A stretch of DNA of 64,000 nt, taken from the NCBI GenBank assembly GCA_018623155.1, contig JAAZVZ010000011.1, forward strand, positions 1-64,000, in the 5' to 3' direction. The position numbers and the translations under genes are program-made. The notes below the pieces were generated by a model that worked only from the letters and a program-made list of their open reading frames with translations, did not search any database and was not told the DNA's origin. The stretch comes from Glaciecola sp. (lineage in GTDB: Bacteria > Pseudomonadota > Gammaproteobacteria > Enterobacterales > Alteromonadaceae). Every line of letters begins with the position of its first letter. Position 1 is the first letter of the stretch. This document shows, one piece after another, positions 9,546-18,648 of this stretch.

Positions 9546-11213
9546 TTACTCGCCTTTAGCAGCCTTAAATGCTTCTGCCATAGCGTTAGTACTAACGTCA
9601 TCTTGTTGATTGACTTTATCAAGTGCTTCTTTTTCTTCGGCTTGATCTTTCGCCTTCACTGATAAGCTCACTACGCGGTTTTTACGATCCACACCAGTAA
9701 ACTTAGCTTCGATAACGTCACCAACCGATACTTCCTCAGAGGCATCTTCGATGCGATCACGTGATAAATCAGCAACACGAATGTAACCTTCAACTTCTTC
9801 TGCAAGACTTACAGTTACACCTTTCGCGTCTACCGCAACAACAGTACCGTTAACGATGCTGCCTTTAGCAGTAGAAGTGGTGTATGACGTGAATGGGTCT
9901 TCATCAATTTGCTTAACGCCTAGCGAGATACGCTCACGCTCAGGGTCAACCTGAAGTACGACTGCAGAAATTTCATCGCCCTTCTTGAATTCACGAACCG
10001 CTTCTTCGCCAGTCTTATTCCAAGAAATGTCAGATAAGTGAACCAAACCATCGATACCACCGTCAAGACCAATAAAGATACCAAAGTCAGTGATTGATTT
10101 GATCTTACCTGAAACTTTGTCTCCTTTATTATAAGACTTCGCAAACTCTTCCCATGGATTCGCTTTACATTGCTTAAGACCAAGAGAAATACGACGACGT
10201 TCTTCATCAATTTCAAGAACCATTACTTCAACAACGTCACCTAAGTTAACCACTTTAGATGGGTGGATGTTCTTGTTCGTCCAATCCATTTCAGAAACGT
10301 GTACTAGACCTTCAACACCGTCTTCAATTTCAACGAAACAACCGTAGTCAGTAAGGTTAGTCACAGCACCAGAAAGTTTTTGACCTTCAGGGAAACGCTC
10401 AGCAATTTCAGCCCATGGATCGTTGCCCATTTGCTTCATACCAAGAGATACACGAGATTTTTCTTTGTCGAACTTCAATACTTTAACATTGATTTCGTCA
10501 CCAACATTAACTACTTCGCTCGGATGCTTAACGCGTTTCCAAGCCATGTCAGTGATGTGAAGAAGACCGTCTACGCCGCCTAAGTCAACGAACGCACCGT
10601 AATCGGTAAGGTTCTTAACGATACCCTTAACTTCATGACCTTCTTCAAGATTAGCAAGCAATTCATCGCGCTCAGCACTGCTTTCTGCTTCGATGACCGC
10701 GCGACGAGAAACAACAACGTTGTTACGCTTAGCGTCAAGCTTGATAACTTTAAATTCTAATTCTTTGCCTTCTAAATGCGCCGTCTCGCGCACAGGGCGT
10801 ACATCGACCAATGAGCCAGGTAAGAACGCGCGAACAGTGTTGATTTCCACTGTGAAGCCGCCTTTAACTTTACCATTGATAAGACCTTTGATGGTCTCTT
10901 TTTCTTCGTAAGCTTTTTCAAGCTCAACCCATGCTTCGTGACGTTTTGCTTTTTCACGAGATAGGATAGTTTCACCGAAACCGTCTTCAACAGCATCAAG
11001 TGCCACATCGACAAAATCACCAACGGCCACTTCAAGGCTACCATCAGCCGCTTTGAATTGGTCAGCAGGGATTGCACTTTCAGATTTTAGGCCAGCGTCG
11101 ACAAGAACAATGTCTTTCTCGATAGCTACGATTTCGCCACGAACGATGGCACCAGGACGGGTTTCAAGTTGTTGTAAGCTTTCTTCAAAAAGCTGTGCAA
11201 AATTTTCAGACAT
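9546..11213 (-). CDS. rpsA: 30S ribosomal protein S1
   Basis: This 555-residue RNA-binding ribosomal protein brings mRNA to the 30S subunit. Six S1 (OB-fold) repeats are visible at roughly 21-87, 105-171, 192-260, 277-347, 364-434 and 451-520, with repeats 3-6 the most regular ([26 protein letters not shown]). The N-terminus [13 protein letters not shown] is typical. Length matches E. coli (557). It lies between cmk and ihfB in the conserved order. The 96-base gap to cmk includes only short imperfect repeats. Confidence 0.97.
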   Translation of the reverse strand: MSENFAQLFEESLQQLETRPGAIVRGEIVAIEKDIVLVDAGLKSESAIPADQFKAADGSLEVAVGDFVDVALDAVEDGFGETILSREKAKRHEAWVELEKAYEEKETIKGLINGKVKGGFTVEINTVRAFLPGSLVDVRPVRETAHLEGKELEFKVIKLDAKRNNVVVSRRAVIEAESSAERDELLANLEEGHEVKGIVKNLTDYGAFVDLGGVDGLLHITDMAWKRVKHPSEVVNVGDEINVKVLKFDKEKSRVSLGMKQMGNDPWAEIAERFPEGQKLSGAVTNLTDYGCFVEIEDGVEGLVHVSEMDWTNKNIHPSKVVNLGDVVEVMVLEIDEERRRISLGLKQCKANPWEEFAKSYNKGDKVSGKIKSITDFGIFIGLDGGIDGLVHLSDISWNKTGEEAVREFKKGDEISAVVLQVDPERERISLGVKQIDEDPFTSYTTSTAKGSIVNGTVVAVDAKGVTVSLAEEVEGYIRVADLSRDRIEDASEEVSVGDVIEAKFTGVDRKNRVVSLSVKAKDQAEEKEALDKVNQQDDVSTNAMAEAFKAAKGE

Positions 11214-11309
11214 ATAAATGTTTTCTATTTAGGTTATATCCACAATGCATCCGAGTACTGTGGGGTTATGGTTCAAAGTCCAAACATCCTTATTTGAACA
11301 TAGTGAAAA

Positions 11310-11996
11310 CTAGCCCGGAAAAATCTCCGCGCTAGTTAAAATAGCTTTTGCTTGTGCAAAGACTTCCTCAATTGACAAAGAAGTCGAATCGAGAAGGTGT
11401 GCATCGGTAGCAGGCACTAATGGTGCCGTGCTGCGATTCGAATCACGCTCATCACGTGATTGTATATCGCTCAAAAGGTGCGCAATATTAACATCATGCC
11501 CTTTGGCTTGCAACTGCAAAAAACGGCGCTCAGCCCTTGCTTCTGCTGAGGCCGTTAAAAAAATCTTGACGGGGGCATGAGGAAATACAACCGTCCCCAT
11601 ATCACGCCCATCGGCCACTAAGCCTGGGGTTTGAGCAAAACCTCTTTGACGACGTAACAACGCTTCACGAATACTCGGAAAAGCAGCAACCTTTGATGCC
11701 GCAGCACCTACTTTTTCGGTACGAATGATGTCGGTGACATCTTCACCTTCAAGAATAATTCGCACCTGACCATCTTCGTTCGGAAATGTCACGTCTAAAC
11801 TTGCTGCCAATGGCGCGATAGAGGCCTCATCGCCTAAATCTATACCGTGATGTAAGCATGCCACAGCAAGTACTCGATAAATCGCTCCAGAATCAAGAAA
11901 ATGCCATCCTAAGTATTCTGCAATTAATTGACTCAAGGTACCCTTTCCTGCTCCGCTCGGTCCATCCACTGTGACTATTGGGATATCTTGCTGCAT
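11310..11996 (-). CDS. cmk: Cytidylate kinase
   Basis: This enzyme phosphorylates CMP and dCMP with ATP. The P-loop is [13 protein letters not shown] near residues 10-22, followed by the NMP-binding [10 protein letters not shown] and [10 protein letters not shown]. Length is ~228 residues, as in E. coli. The ATG at 11994-11996 is chosen; a GTG three codons upstream (12003-12005) is also possible, and both have purine-rich stretches before them. The gene lies upstream of rpsA, in the canonical order. Confidence 0.95.
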   Translation of the reverse strand: MQQDIPIVTVDGPSGAGKGTLSQLIAEYLGWHFLDSGAIYRVLAVACLHHGIDLGDEASIAPLAASLDVTFPNEDGQVRIILEGEDVTDIIRTEKVGAAASKVAAFPSIREALLRRQRGFAQTPGLVADGRDMGTVVFPHAPVKIFLTASAEARAERRFLQLQAKGHDVNIAHLLSDIQSRDERDSNRSTAPLVPATDAHLLDSTSLSIEEVFAQAKAILTSAEIFPG

Positions 11997-12042
11997 TAAA
12001 TACACTCGCTCATGGTTTTATATTTTACTTTCACAAAATTTA

Positions 12043-12063
12043 AGGGGCGCATTATACGCCCCT
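12043..12063 (-). terminator. Probable terminator between cmk and aroA
   Basis: A 7-bp GC-rich stem (12043-12049 with 12057-12063) with a 7-base loop is read on the minus strand after aroA would begin its approach to cmk. As aroA ends at 12107, this hairpin lies 44 bases downstream of its stop. The T-tract is interrupted (TTAAATTTT), so termination may be partial. Confidence 0.6.
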
Positions 12064-12106
12064 CAAGAGTAATTGACAAAATTATCGATGTAACGTCACA
12101 AATATG

Positions 12107-13393
12107 TCATCCATTCTCACAAATTGTGGCAAATCGTGTGAAGTAATCAGGAAATGTTTTGGCTGTACAGCGCGGATCATTAATCGTAACTGGAGTATCA
12201 CTAAGTGCTACCAAACTAAAACACATGGCTACACGATGATCATTGTATGTATCAATCTGAGCATGTTGCAATTGCTCAGGAGGGGTGACTTTGATGTAAT
12301 CGTGCCCTTCTTCGACAACCGCTCCCACTTTGCGAAGCTCAGTGGCCATGGCTGCTAGACGATCTGTTTCTTTGACTCGCCAGTTATAAATATTGGTCAT
12401 CACTGTGGTACCTTTTGCGAACAACGCTGTCGTAGCAATCGTCATGGCGGCATCTGGAATGTGATTCATATCCATCTGAATGGCTGTTAGTGGTGCACCA
12501 GTAACGGTAATAGAGCCCGGTGTATATTCAACTTGTGCCCCCATTGCTTTGAGTACTTCAGCAAATTTAACATCACCCTGAATGGAGTCTGAGCCAACAC
12601 CTGTTACTGTTACACTGCCCCCCTTAATCGCTCCAGCAGCCAAGAAATATGAGGCTGATGATGCATCTCCTTCCACCATATACTCGCCTGGACTGGTATA
12701 AGTTTGATTGCCTTTTATAGTGAATGTTTTGTATTGATTATGCGTCACTTCCACACCGAATTTACTCATGATATCGAGAGTAATATCAATGTAGGGTTTA
12801 GACACTAACTCGCCTTTGATCGCAATAGTACTATCAGTTGTTAGCAAAGGGGCAGCCATCAGAAGAGCAGTCAAAAATTGCGAGGAAACTGAGCCGTCTA
12901 CGGTCATTTGACCACCCTGAAGACGTTTGCCTTTAATCAATAAAGCTGGATATCCAGGTTCATCCAAATAAGTAATATCAGCGTGAATATCCTTTAATGC
13001 ATCCACCAAATCACCAATAGGACGCTCCTTCATTCGCGGTTCGCCTGTAAGTATGGAATTGACTGGCGATACGGCAAGCACTGCGCACAAGGGACGCATC
13101 GCAGTACCGGCGTTACCGAGAAACAATTCATCTGCTGGTGATTGTGTAAAAACATCCCCTAATCCATCAATTTCACACACAGTGTTATTTTGTGATAAAC
13201 GATATTGAACACCAAGTTGCTCTAAAGCTCCTAGCATAAAACGAATATCATCACTGTCTAATAAATTAGTTAACGTTGTGGTACCTTTAGCGAGGGCTGC
13301 AATTAACAGTGCTCTATTTGATAGTGATTTGGAGCCTGGGACATTAACCGTACCAGAGACCGTCGAGATTGGGGATAAAGTAAGCTGTTCCAT
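12107..13393 (-). CDS. aroA: 3-phosphoshikimate 1-carboxyvinyltransferase (EPSP synthase)
   Basis: This enzyme transfers enolpyruvate from PEP to shikimate-3-phosphate on the chorismate pathway. Conserved motifs are [13 protein letters not shown] near residue 20, [12 protein letters not shown] near 90, [10 protein letters not shown] near 120 and [12 protein letters not shown] near 340. The open frame extends 16 codons upstream, but ATG at 13391-13393 has AAGGAAGG five bases before it and gives 428 residues, matching E. coli (427). This start leaves a 10-base gap after serC instead of an overlap. The serC-aroA pairing is classical. The glyphosate-site GNAGTAMRP is of the usual sensitive class I type. 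Confidence 0.96.
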   Translation of the reverse strand: MEQLTLSPISTVSGTVNVPGSKSLSNRALLIAALAKGTTTLTNLLDSDDIRFMLGALEQLGVQYRLSQNNTVCEIDGLGDVFTQSPADELFLGNAGTAMRPLCAVLAVSPVNSILTGEPRMKERPIGDLVDALKDIHADITYLDEPGYPALLIKGKRLQGGQMTVDGSVSSQFLTALLMAAPLLTTDSTIAIKGELVSKPYIDITLDIMSKFGVEVTHNQYKTFTIKGNQTYTSPGEYMVEGDASSASYFLAAGAIKGGSVTVTGVGSDSIQGDVKFAEVLKAMGAQVEYTPGSITVTGAPLTAIQMDMNHIPDAAMTIATTALFAKGTTVMTNIYNWRVKETDRLAAMATELRKVGAVVEEGHDYIKVTPPEQLQHAQIDTYNDHRVAMCFSLVALSDTPVTINDPRCTAKTFPDYFTRFATICENG

Positions 13394-13403
13394 CATACCT
13401 TCC

Positions 13404-14501
13404 TTATCCATTTTTACGTGAAAATTCACGCATAAATTCAACTAATGTCATGACACCTTGTAATGGCATTGCATTGTAAATACTTGCGCGCATACCACCA
13501 ACACTGCGGTGCCCTTTTAATGCGTGCAAACCAGCAGCTTCTGCTTCAGCCAAAAACTGCTTATCAAGTGATGCATCTGCCAGGGTAAATGGCACATTCA
13601 TAATGGAACGGTGCGCATCGGCAACGTTATTATGATAAAAATCATCGCTATCAATCGCTTGGTAAAGTGTCTGGGCCTTTGCATGATTAAGTTTTGCAAT
13701 TTCAGCAACACCGCCATGATTTTTTAACCACTGAAAAACTAATCCAGCAAGATACCAAGAATAGGTGGGTGGTGTGTTGTACATCGAATCATGCTCAGCA
13801 GCTAGGGTATAATTGACAAATGATGGAGTCACTGACTGAGCTTTACCTAGAAGATCTTCACGTACAATTACTACCGCAAGACCAGAGGGGCCAATATTTT
13901 TTTGCGCACCAGCATATATCACCCCATAATCTTGCACATTAATAGGAACAGACAAAATATTTGACGACATGTCTGCAACCAAATCAAGATTGTTGAATCG
14001 TGGTGGTGTGTGCAATGCCAGACCATCGACTGTTTCATTCGGACAATAATGTAAATACGCAGCATTACTTAAGACATCGTCGGGTGCGTCCCATGTTGTT
14101 GTATCTGGAACATATCGTTTACTTTCAGAGTTTAATGCATCGTGAGCAACAATATGTGTCTGAGAGTATTTTGCCGCTTCAGTAACTGCTCCTTTTGACC
14201 AGGAACCAGTGACTAAATGCAATGTTGTCTGGTCTGGAGAAGCGATATTAAGAGGCACTGCAGCGAACTGCCCTCGACCGCCACCTTGTAAAAACAAAAC
14301 TTTGTAATTTTGTGGGACATTGAGTAACTCTCGCAAATCTTCTTCAGCTTGTTGAGCAACCTCGATGAAAGGCGCTGAGCGGTGCGAAATTTCCATAACA
14401 GATGAACCAGAACCTCGCCAATCAAGCATTTCTGCTTGAGCTTGTTGCATTACTTCGACTGGTAACATGGCCGGACCGGCGCAAAAATTAAAATGTTGCA
14501 C
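13404..14501 (-). CDS. serC: Phosphoserine aminotransferase
   Basis: This 365-residue class V PLP aminotransferase converts 3-phosphohydroxypyruvate to phosphoserine and also serves pyridoxine synthesis. It begins [11 protein letters not shown], the family start. The PLP lysine lies in [11 protein letters not shown] near residue 195, and [16 protein letters not shown] is near the C-terminus. It is cotranscribed with aroA, as in E. coli. Length is normal. Confidence 0.96.
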   Translation of the reverse strand: MQHFNFCAGPAMLPVEVMQQAQAEMLDWRGSGSSVMEISHRSAPFIEVAQQAEEDLRELLNVPQNYKVLFLQGGGRGQFAAVPLNIASPDQTTLHLVTGSWSKGAVTEAAKYSQTHIVAHDALNSESKRYVPDTTTWDAPDDVLSNAAYLHYCPNETVDGLALHTPPRFNNLDLVADMSSNILSVPINVQDYGVIYAGAQKNIGPSGLAVVIVREDLLGKAQSVTPSFVNYTLAAEHDSMYNTPPTYSWYLAGLVFQWLKNHGGVAEIAKLNHAKAQTLYQAIDSDDFYHNNVADAHRSIMNVPFTLADASLDKQFLAEAEAAGLHALKGHRSVGGMRASIYNAMPLQGVMTLVEFMREFSRKNG

Positions 14502-14561
14502 GATTTTTTCCTAAAACATGGGCTAAACAATATTCCACAACAAACGTTTGTATGGAAACAA

Positions 14562-14596
14562 AAACAGCGACACCATGTATTCGGGCATCGCTGTTT
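14562..14596 (-). terminator. Intrinsic terminator after gyrA
   Basis: A 9-bp stem (14562-14570 with 14588-14596) surrounds a 17-base loop. On the minus strand the stem is followed by a T-rich run. It begins 25 bases past the gyrA stop codon and upstream of serC, separating the two units. Confidence 0.7.
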
Positions 14597-14620
14597 AACA
14601 AACACTAAAATAACTTACGA

Positions 14621-17257
14621 TTACGCGTCACTGTTGTTATCTGAAGTGTTTTCTTGCTCTGTCATTGTATTGTTATTATTAGATGTATCTTCATCGGCGT
14701 CACCAGATTCTTCTTCCAAATCTGCTACACCTTCAATTTCATCAATGCGTTGCAATCCTACCACATGTTCGTTTTCAGCGGTACGGATTAAGGTAACACC
14801 TTGAGTATTTCGACCTACCGTTGAAACCTCAGCAGCACGAGTACGAACCAATGTGCCAGCGTCAGAAATAAGCATAATTTCGTCTTCTTCAGAAACCTGA
14901 ACAGCACCAACAACTTTGCCGTTTCGCTCTGACACCTTGATTGATACAACCCCTTTGGTCGCTCGAGATTTAGCCGGATATTCCTCTAATACTGTACGTT
15001 TACCATAGCCGTTCTCGGTAGCGGTTAAAATAGCCCCTTCGCCTTGCGGTACGATCAGTGAGACAACCTTCTGTTGTTCTTCAAGTCGGATGCCACGCAC
15101 ACCTGTTGCGGTTCTTCCCATGGGGCGAACTTGGCCTTCATTAAAACGAACCACTTTTCCTTCATCGGAGAATAACATGATTTCGCTATTACCATCAGTT
15201 AGATCAACTCCAACTAAACTATCACCTTCATTGAGATTGACCGCGATGATGCCACTCGCTCTGGGGCGCGAATATTGAGTAAGCTCAGTCTTCTTCACTG
15301 TGCCATTAGCTGTTGCCATAAATACATACTTACCTTCGACAAACTCTTGGATTGGTAAAATGGCTGTAATGCGTTCATTGTCCTCTAATGGTAGGATATT
15401 CACAATTGGACGACCACGGGCATTGCGAGACGCTAAAGGTAATTGATAGACCTTCAACCAGTACATTCGCCCTCTAGTCGAGAAACACAATATATGGTCA
15501 TGAGTATTGGCCACCAAAAGCTTCTCGATAAAATCCTCATCTTTCATCTTTGTCGCAGATTTACCTTTACCACCGCGTCTTTGAGCTTCGTAATCTGATA
15601 GCTTTTGATATTTGACATACCCTTCATGAGAAAGTGTGACCACCACATCTTCTCGTTCGATTAAATCTTCAATATCAATATCGTGACTTGCAGCTGTAAT
15701 CTCAGTACGCCGCTCATCACCAAATTCATCGCGAATCGCTTCAAGCTCCTCTCGGATGACTTCCATTAGTCGCTCTGAACTCCCCAAGATATGGAGTAAC
15801 TCTGCAATCACATCAAGCAATTCTTTGTATTCAGCTATGATCTTGTCTGACTCTAGACCGGTCAACTTATGCAAACGCAAATCCAAAATCGCCTGGGCTT
15901 GCTGTTCAGTCAGATAGTACTGACCTTCACGAATACCAAATTCAGGCGTTAACCAATCTGGACGTGCTGCATCGTCGCCCGCGCGTTCAAGCATTTCTTG
16001 AACATGGCCAAGTGCCCAGCCTTGAGAAACAAGCGCTTGTTTTGCTTCTGCTGGTGATGGAGATGCTTTGATAAGCTCGATAATTGGGTCAATATTTGCT
16101 AAGGCAACCGCTAAACCTTCTAAGATGTGTGCGCGATCACGTGCTTTTCGCAACTCAAACACAGTTCGTCGTGTTACAACTTCACGACGGTGCAGTATAA
16201 AGGCTTCGAGGGTCTGCTTTAAATTAAATACTTTAGGTTGGTTGTTATCCAGAGCCACCATATTGATACCAAACACCGTTTGTAACTGTGTATTGGCATA
16301 AAGATGATTGAGCAGTACTTCTGCTGATTCATTGCGTTTCACTTCAATGACAATGCGCATACCATCTTTATCAGATTCATCGCGTAAGGCAGAAATGCCT
16401 TCAACTCGTTTTTCTTTAACAAGTTCAGCAATTTTCTCTATTAACTTTGCTTTGTTAACCTGATACGGGATCTCGTTAATAATAATGGTTTCTTTTCCAT
16501 TATCTTCCGTTTCAATATCAGCTTTTGCCCGTAAGTAAATTTTACCACGACCAGTACGATACGCTTCTTCAATGCCTTTACGACCACTGATTAAAGCGGC
16601 TGTTGGGAAGTCAGGTCCTGGAATGTGCGTCATTAGCTCATCCACTTCAATGGCAGGGTTTTCAATCAATGCCACACAACCATTAATAACCTCTGTCAGA
16701 TTATGCGGCGGTATATTCGTCGCCATACCAACAGCAATACCTGATGAACCGTTGACTAATAAGTTGGGAACTTTGGTTGGAAGAACTTCAGGGATCTTTT
16801 CAGTACCATCGTAGTTTGGTACAAAATTAACCGTCTCTTTATCCAAGTCTGCAAGAAGTTCATGTGCAATTTTAGCCATACGCACTTCGGTGTAACGCAT
16901 AGCGGCGGCTGAGTCACCATCAACAGAACCAAAATTACCTTGTCCATCCACTAGCATGTAACGCAATGAAAAGGGTTGTGCCATTCGAACAATGGTATCG
17001 TAGACGGCAGAGTCACCATGTGGATGGTATTTACCAATCACATCGCCCACTACACGTGCAGATTTTTTGTAGGGCTTATTAAAATCGTTTTTAAGTTCAT
17101 TCATGGCGAATAATACGCGACGATGAACCGGTTTTAGACCATCTCTAACATCGGGTAAGGCGCGACCAACGATTACACTCATCGCATAATCGAGATAGGA
17201 ATTTTTCAGCTCTTCTTCGATATTAATCGGTAATATTTCTTTGGCGCGCTCGCTCAT
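14621..17257 (-). CDS. gyrA: DNA gyrase subunit A
   Basis: This 878-residue breakage-reunion subunit of DNA gyrase introduces negative supercoils with GyrB. The catalytic tyrosine is in [10 protein letters not shown] (Y122 by direct alignment with E. coli). The quinolone-resistance region reads [11 protein letters not shown], with Ser83 and Asp87 of the susceptible type. The GyrA-box QRRGGKG needed for DNA wrapping is present near 560, followed by the beta-pinwheel repeats. The tail is acidic and Asn/Glu/Asp-rich. The gene is upstream of serC and divergent from ubiG, a common Gammaproteobacterial arrangement. Confidence 0.97.
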   Translation of the reverse strand: MSERAKEILPINIEEELKNSYLDYAMSVIVGRALPDVRDGLKPVHRRVLFAMNELKNDFNKPYKKSARVVGDVIGKYHPHGDSAVYDTIVRMAQPFSLRYMLVDGQGNFGSVDGDSAAAMRYTEVRMAKIAHELLADLDKETVNFVPNYDGTEKIPEVLPTKVPNLLVNGSSGIAVGMATNIPPHNLTEVINGCVALIENPAIEVDELMTHIPGPDFPTAALISGRKGIEEAYRTGRGKIYLRAKADIETEDNGKETIIINEIPYQVNKAKLIEKIAELVKEKRVEGISALRDESDKDGMRIVIEVKRNESAEVLLNHLYANTQLQTVFGINMVALDNNQPKVFNLKQTLEAFILHRREVVTRRTVFELRKARDRAHILEGLAVALANIDPIIELIKASPSPAEAKQALVSQGWALGHVQEMLERAGDDAARPDWLTPEFGIREGQYYLTEQQAQAILDLRLHKLTGLESDKIIAEYKELLDVIAELLHILGSSERLMEVIREELEAIRDEFGDERRTEITAASHDIDIEDLIEREDVVVTLSHEGYVKYQKLSDYEAQRRGGKGKSATKMKDEDFIEKLLVANTHDHILCFSTRGRMYWLKVYQLPLASRNARGRPIVNILPLEDNERITAILPIQEFVEGKYVFMATANGTVKKTELTQYSRPRASGIIAVNLNEGDSLVGVDLTDGNSEIMLFSDEGKVVRFNEGQVRPMGRTATGVRGIRLEEQQKVVSLIVPQGEGAILTATENGYGKRTVLEEYPAKSRATKGVVSIKVSERNGKVVGAVQVSEEDEIMLISDAGTLVRTRAAEVSTVGRNTQGVTLIRTAENEHVVGLQRIDEIEGVADLEEESGDADEDTSNNNNTMTEQENTSDNNSDA

Positions 17258-17517
17258 AAACTAGCTAGTCCCCTACTTGTTGTTTTAGAAAATCGCTTAG
17301 AAGCGCATTCTCTTTCTTATATGGGTTATAAATGATTTATAATACTATCACTTTCGTTCTGCAATATATACTAAAAGCCGTTGCAAAAACATCTTTTGCA
17401 CAAAAGATAACCAAGGTCATTTTCAAGCGAATATTTTGCAGGATTGTGAAGTCATCTTCACCTCTGGTATTATCAGGCCATCACAACAACTCCCCAATCC
17501 TTTAAAGAGACATCAGA

Positions 17518-18219
17518 ATGAATGTGGATCACAACGAAATCGCGAAATTTACGGCCATAGCAGAGCGCTGGTGGGATCTGGATGGAGAGTTCAAGCCGCT
17601 TCACCAAATCAATCCATTACGAGTGACTTACATCATCGAACAAGCCGGTGGCATTCAAGATGCACAGACACTTGATATTGGCTGTGGCGGGGGAATATTG
17701 TCTGAAGCGTTAGCCAAATGTGGCGCAATAGTAACGGGCATTGATTTAGCCAAAGAGTCACTTGAAGTCGCGAAACTCCATGGTCTTGAATCAGGTATTA
17801 AAGTCAAATATGAGTGTCTTTCTGCAGAAGACATGGCACAACAGCAACCTAAGCAGTATGATGTGGTCACTTGTCTCGAAATGCTCGAACACGTACCTGA
17901 TCCAGCCAGTGTCGTTCGTGCTGCTGCAAAATGTGTGAAGCCCGGTGGAAAAGTGTTTTTTTCCACGCTCAATAGAAATCCAAAGTCGTATCTGATGGCG
18001 ATACTCGGTGCGGAATATCTCTTAAATTTAGTACCAAAAGGCACTCATGACTACAAGAAATTCATCAAACCTTCTGAATTAATGCGCATGATTGATGAAA
18101 CTGAGCTGGTCATAGACGATACAACTGGACTTCATTTCAATCCTCTTAGTAACGATTACTTTTTATCCAATCGCAATATTGATGTCAATTACATCGTCAG
18201 TTGTTCGATGCCTAAGTAG
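17518..18219 (+). CDS. ubiG: Ubiquinone biosynthesis O-methyltransferase UbiG
   Basis: This 233-residue SAM-dependent methyltransferase makes both O-methylations of ubiquinone synthesis at the membrane surface. It starts with VDHNEIAKF and the AERWWD motif. The SAM-binding motif I is [15 protein letters not shown] near residue 55, and the UbiG motif [11 protein letters not shown] is near 120. The ATG is preceded by AAAGAGA at suitable spacing. The gene is divergent from gyrA, with 260 bases between them; that gap has a TATAAT at 17338-17343 but no convincing -35. Confidence 0.96.
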   Translation: MNVDHNEIAKFTAIAERWWDLDGEFKPLHQINPLRVTYIIEQAGGIQDAQTLDIGCGGGILSEALAKCGAIVTGIDLAKESLEVAKLHGLESGIKVKYECLSAEDMAQQQPKQYDVVTCLEMLEHVPDPASVVRAAAKCVKPGGKVFFSTLNRNPKSYLMAILGAEYLLNLVPKGTHDYKKFIKPSELMRMIDETELVIDDTTGLHFNPLSNDYFLSNRNIDVNYIVSCSMPK

Positions 18220-18220
18220 C

Positions 18221-18229
18221 TGTGGATAA
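18221..18229 (-). promoter_or_regulatory. Perfect DnaA box upstream of nrdA
   Basis: TTATCCACA (read on the minus strand) matches the high-affinity DnaA-box consensus at all nine positions. It lies two bases after the ubiG stop and 416 bases upstream of the nrdA start. In E. coli, nrdAB transcription is known to be controlled by DnaA, but those boxes are closer to the promoter, so function here is inferred and a chance match is possible. Confidence 0.45.
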
Positions 18230-18432
18230 GTTTTGCAAGCAAGCACAAGATGTAGTGGTGCGAAACTTCAAGACTTTCCATATATCGTGTTTGAATAAAC
18301 ACATTCAAATTATTCATAAAAAATTATTTTCTTATTTTGCGCCAAATACGACATATGCGATCGTCTACAAGTAAGCTATAGCAAGGCTTGTAGCATGGTG
18401 TTTTATTGAGTGTACAGTTTTTAACCATTAAA

Positions 18433-18481
18433 ACACATCATCTAGTGGTTGCATTCACTATAAAACCACATTATCTTGTGC
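18433..18481 (+). promoter_or_regulatory. Tandem NrdR-like boxes
   Basis: Two 16-bp imperfect palindromes, ACACATCATCTAGTGG (18433-18448) and CCACATTATCTTGTGC (18466-18481), resemble the NrdR consensus acaCwATATwTwGTGt. Their start-to-start distance is 33 bp, about three helical turns, which is the known paired arrangement of NrdR sites. They lie ~165 bases upstream of nrdA and overlap a TATAAA hexamer, consistent with ATP/dATP-dependent repression of the ribonucleotide reductase operon. The NrdR gene itself is not in the window. Confidence 0.75.
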
Positions 18482-18546
18482 TTAACTTTCTATAACGCAC
18501 TATTGAGAACGGAATAATCATTCGATCAGTCAAGGATGGCAGTTTA

Positions 18547-18648
18547 ATGCATTCATCTCTGTTCGGCATAGAAGGCAAGTTGTTAGCGATTGCAATGGAC
18601 GCGAACGCTATTTGCACTAATTATAATAAACGGCATCTCTCATTATGA
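18547..18648 (+). CDS. Putative 33-codon leader ORF overlapping nrdA
   Basis: An ATG at 18547 opens 33 codons (MHSSLFGIEGKLLAIAMDAN at the start) and ends at a TGA that overlaps the nrdA ATG in an ATGA arrangement. An AAGGA lies ten bases before its ATG, whereas nrdA has no Shine-Dalgarno sequence (GGCATCTCTCATT precedes its ATG). An internal ATG at 18595 could also start it. This suggests nrdA is translated by coupling to the leader. No similarity to a known peptide is recognised and the ORF could be fortuitous. Confidence 0.4.
   Translation: MHSSLFGIEGKLLAIAMDANAICTNYNKRHLSL

Larger units (their letters stand above)
18220..18644. other. 425-base nrdA control region
   Basis: This is the only gap above 300 bases. 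From left to right it holds a perfect DnaA box (18221-18229), an AT-rich tract around 18290-18340, two NrdR-like boxes (18433-18448 and 18466-18481) and two weak -10-like hexamers (TATAAA at 18459-18464, TATAAC at 18491-18496). It ends with a 33-codon leader ORF (18547-18648) that overlaps the nrdA start. No RNA gene or riboswitch was recognised. Confidence 0.7.

Noticed and set aside
11235-11265. DnaA-like 9-mer and short hairpin upstream of rpsA
   Set aside because: The 9-mer (ATATCCACA) has one mismatch and no cluster around it; the hairpin stem is only five pairs.
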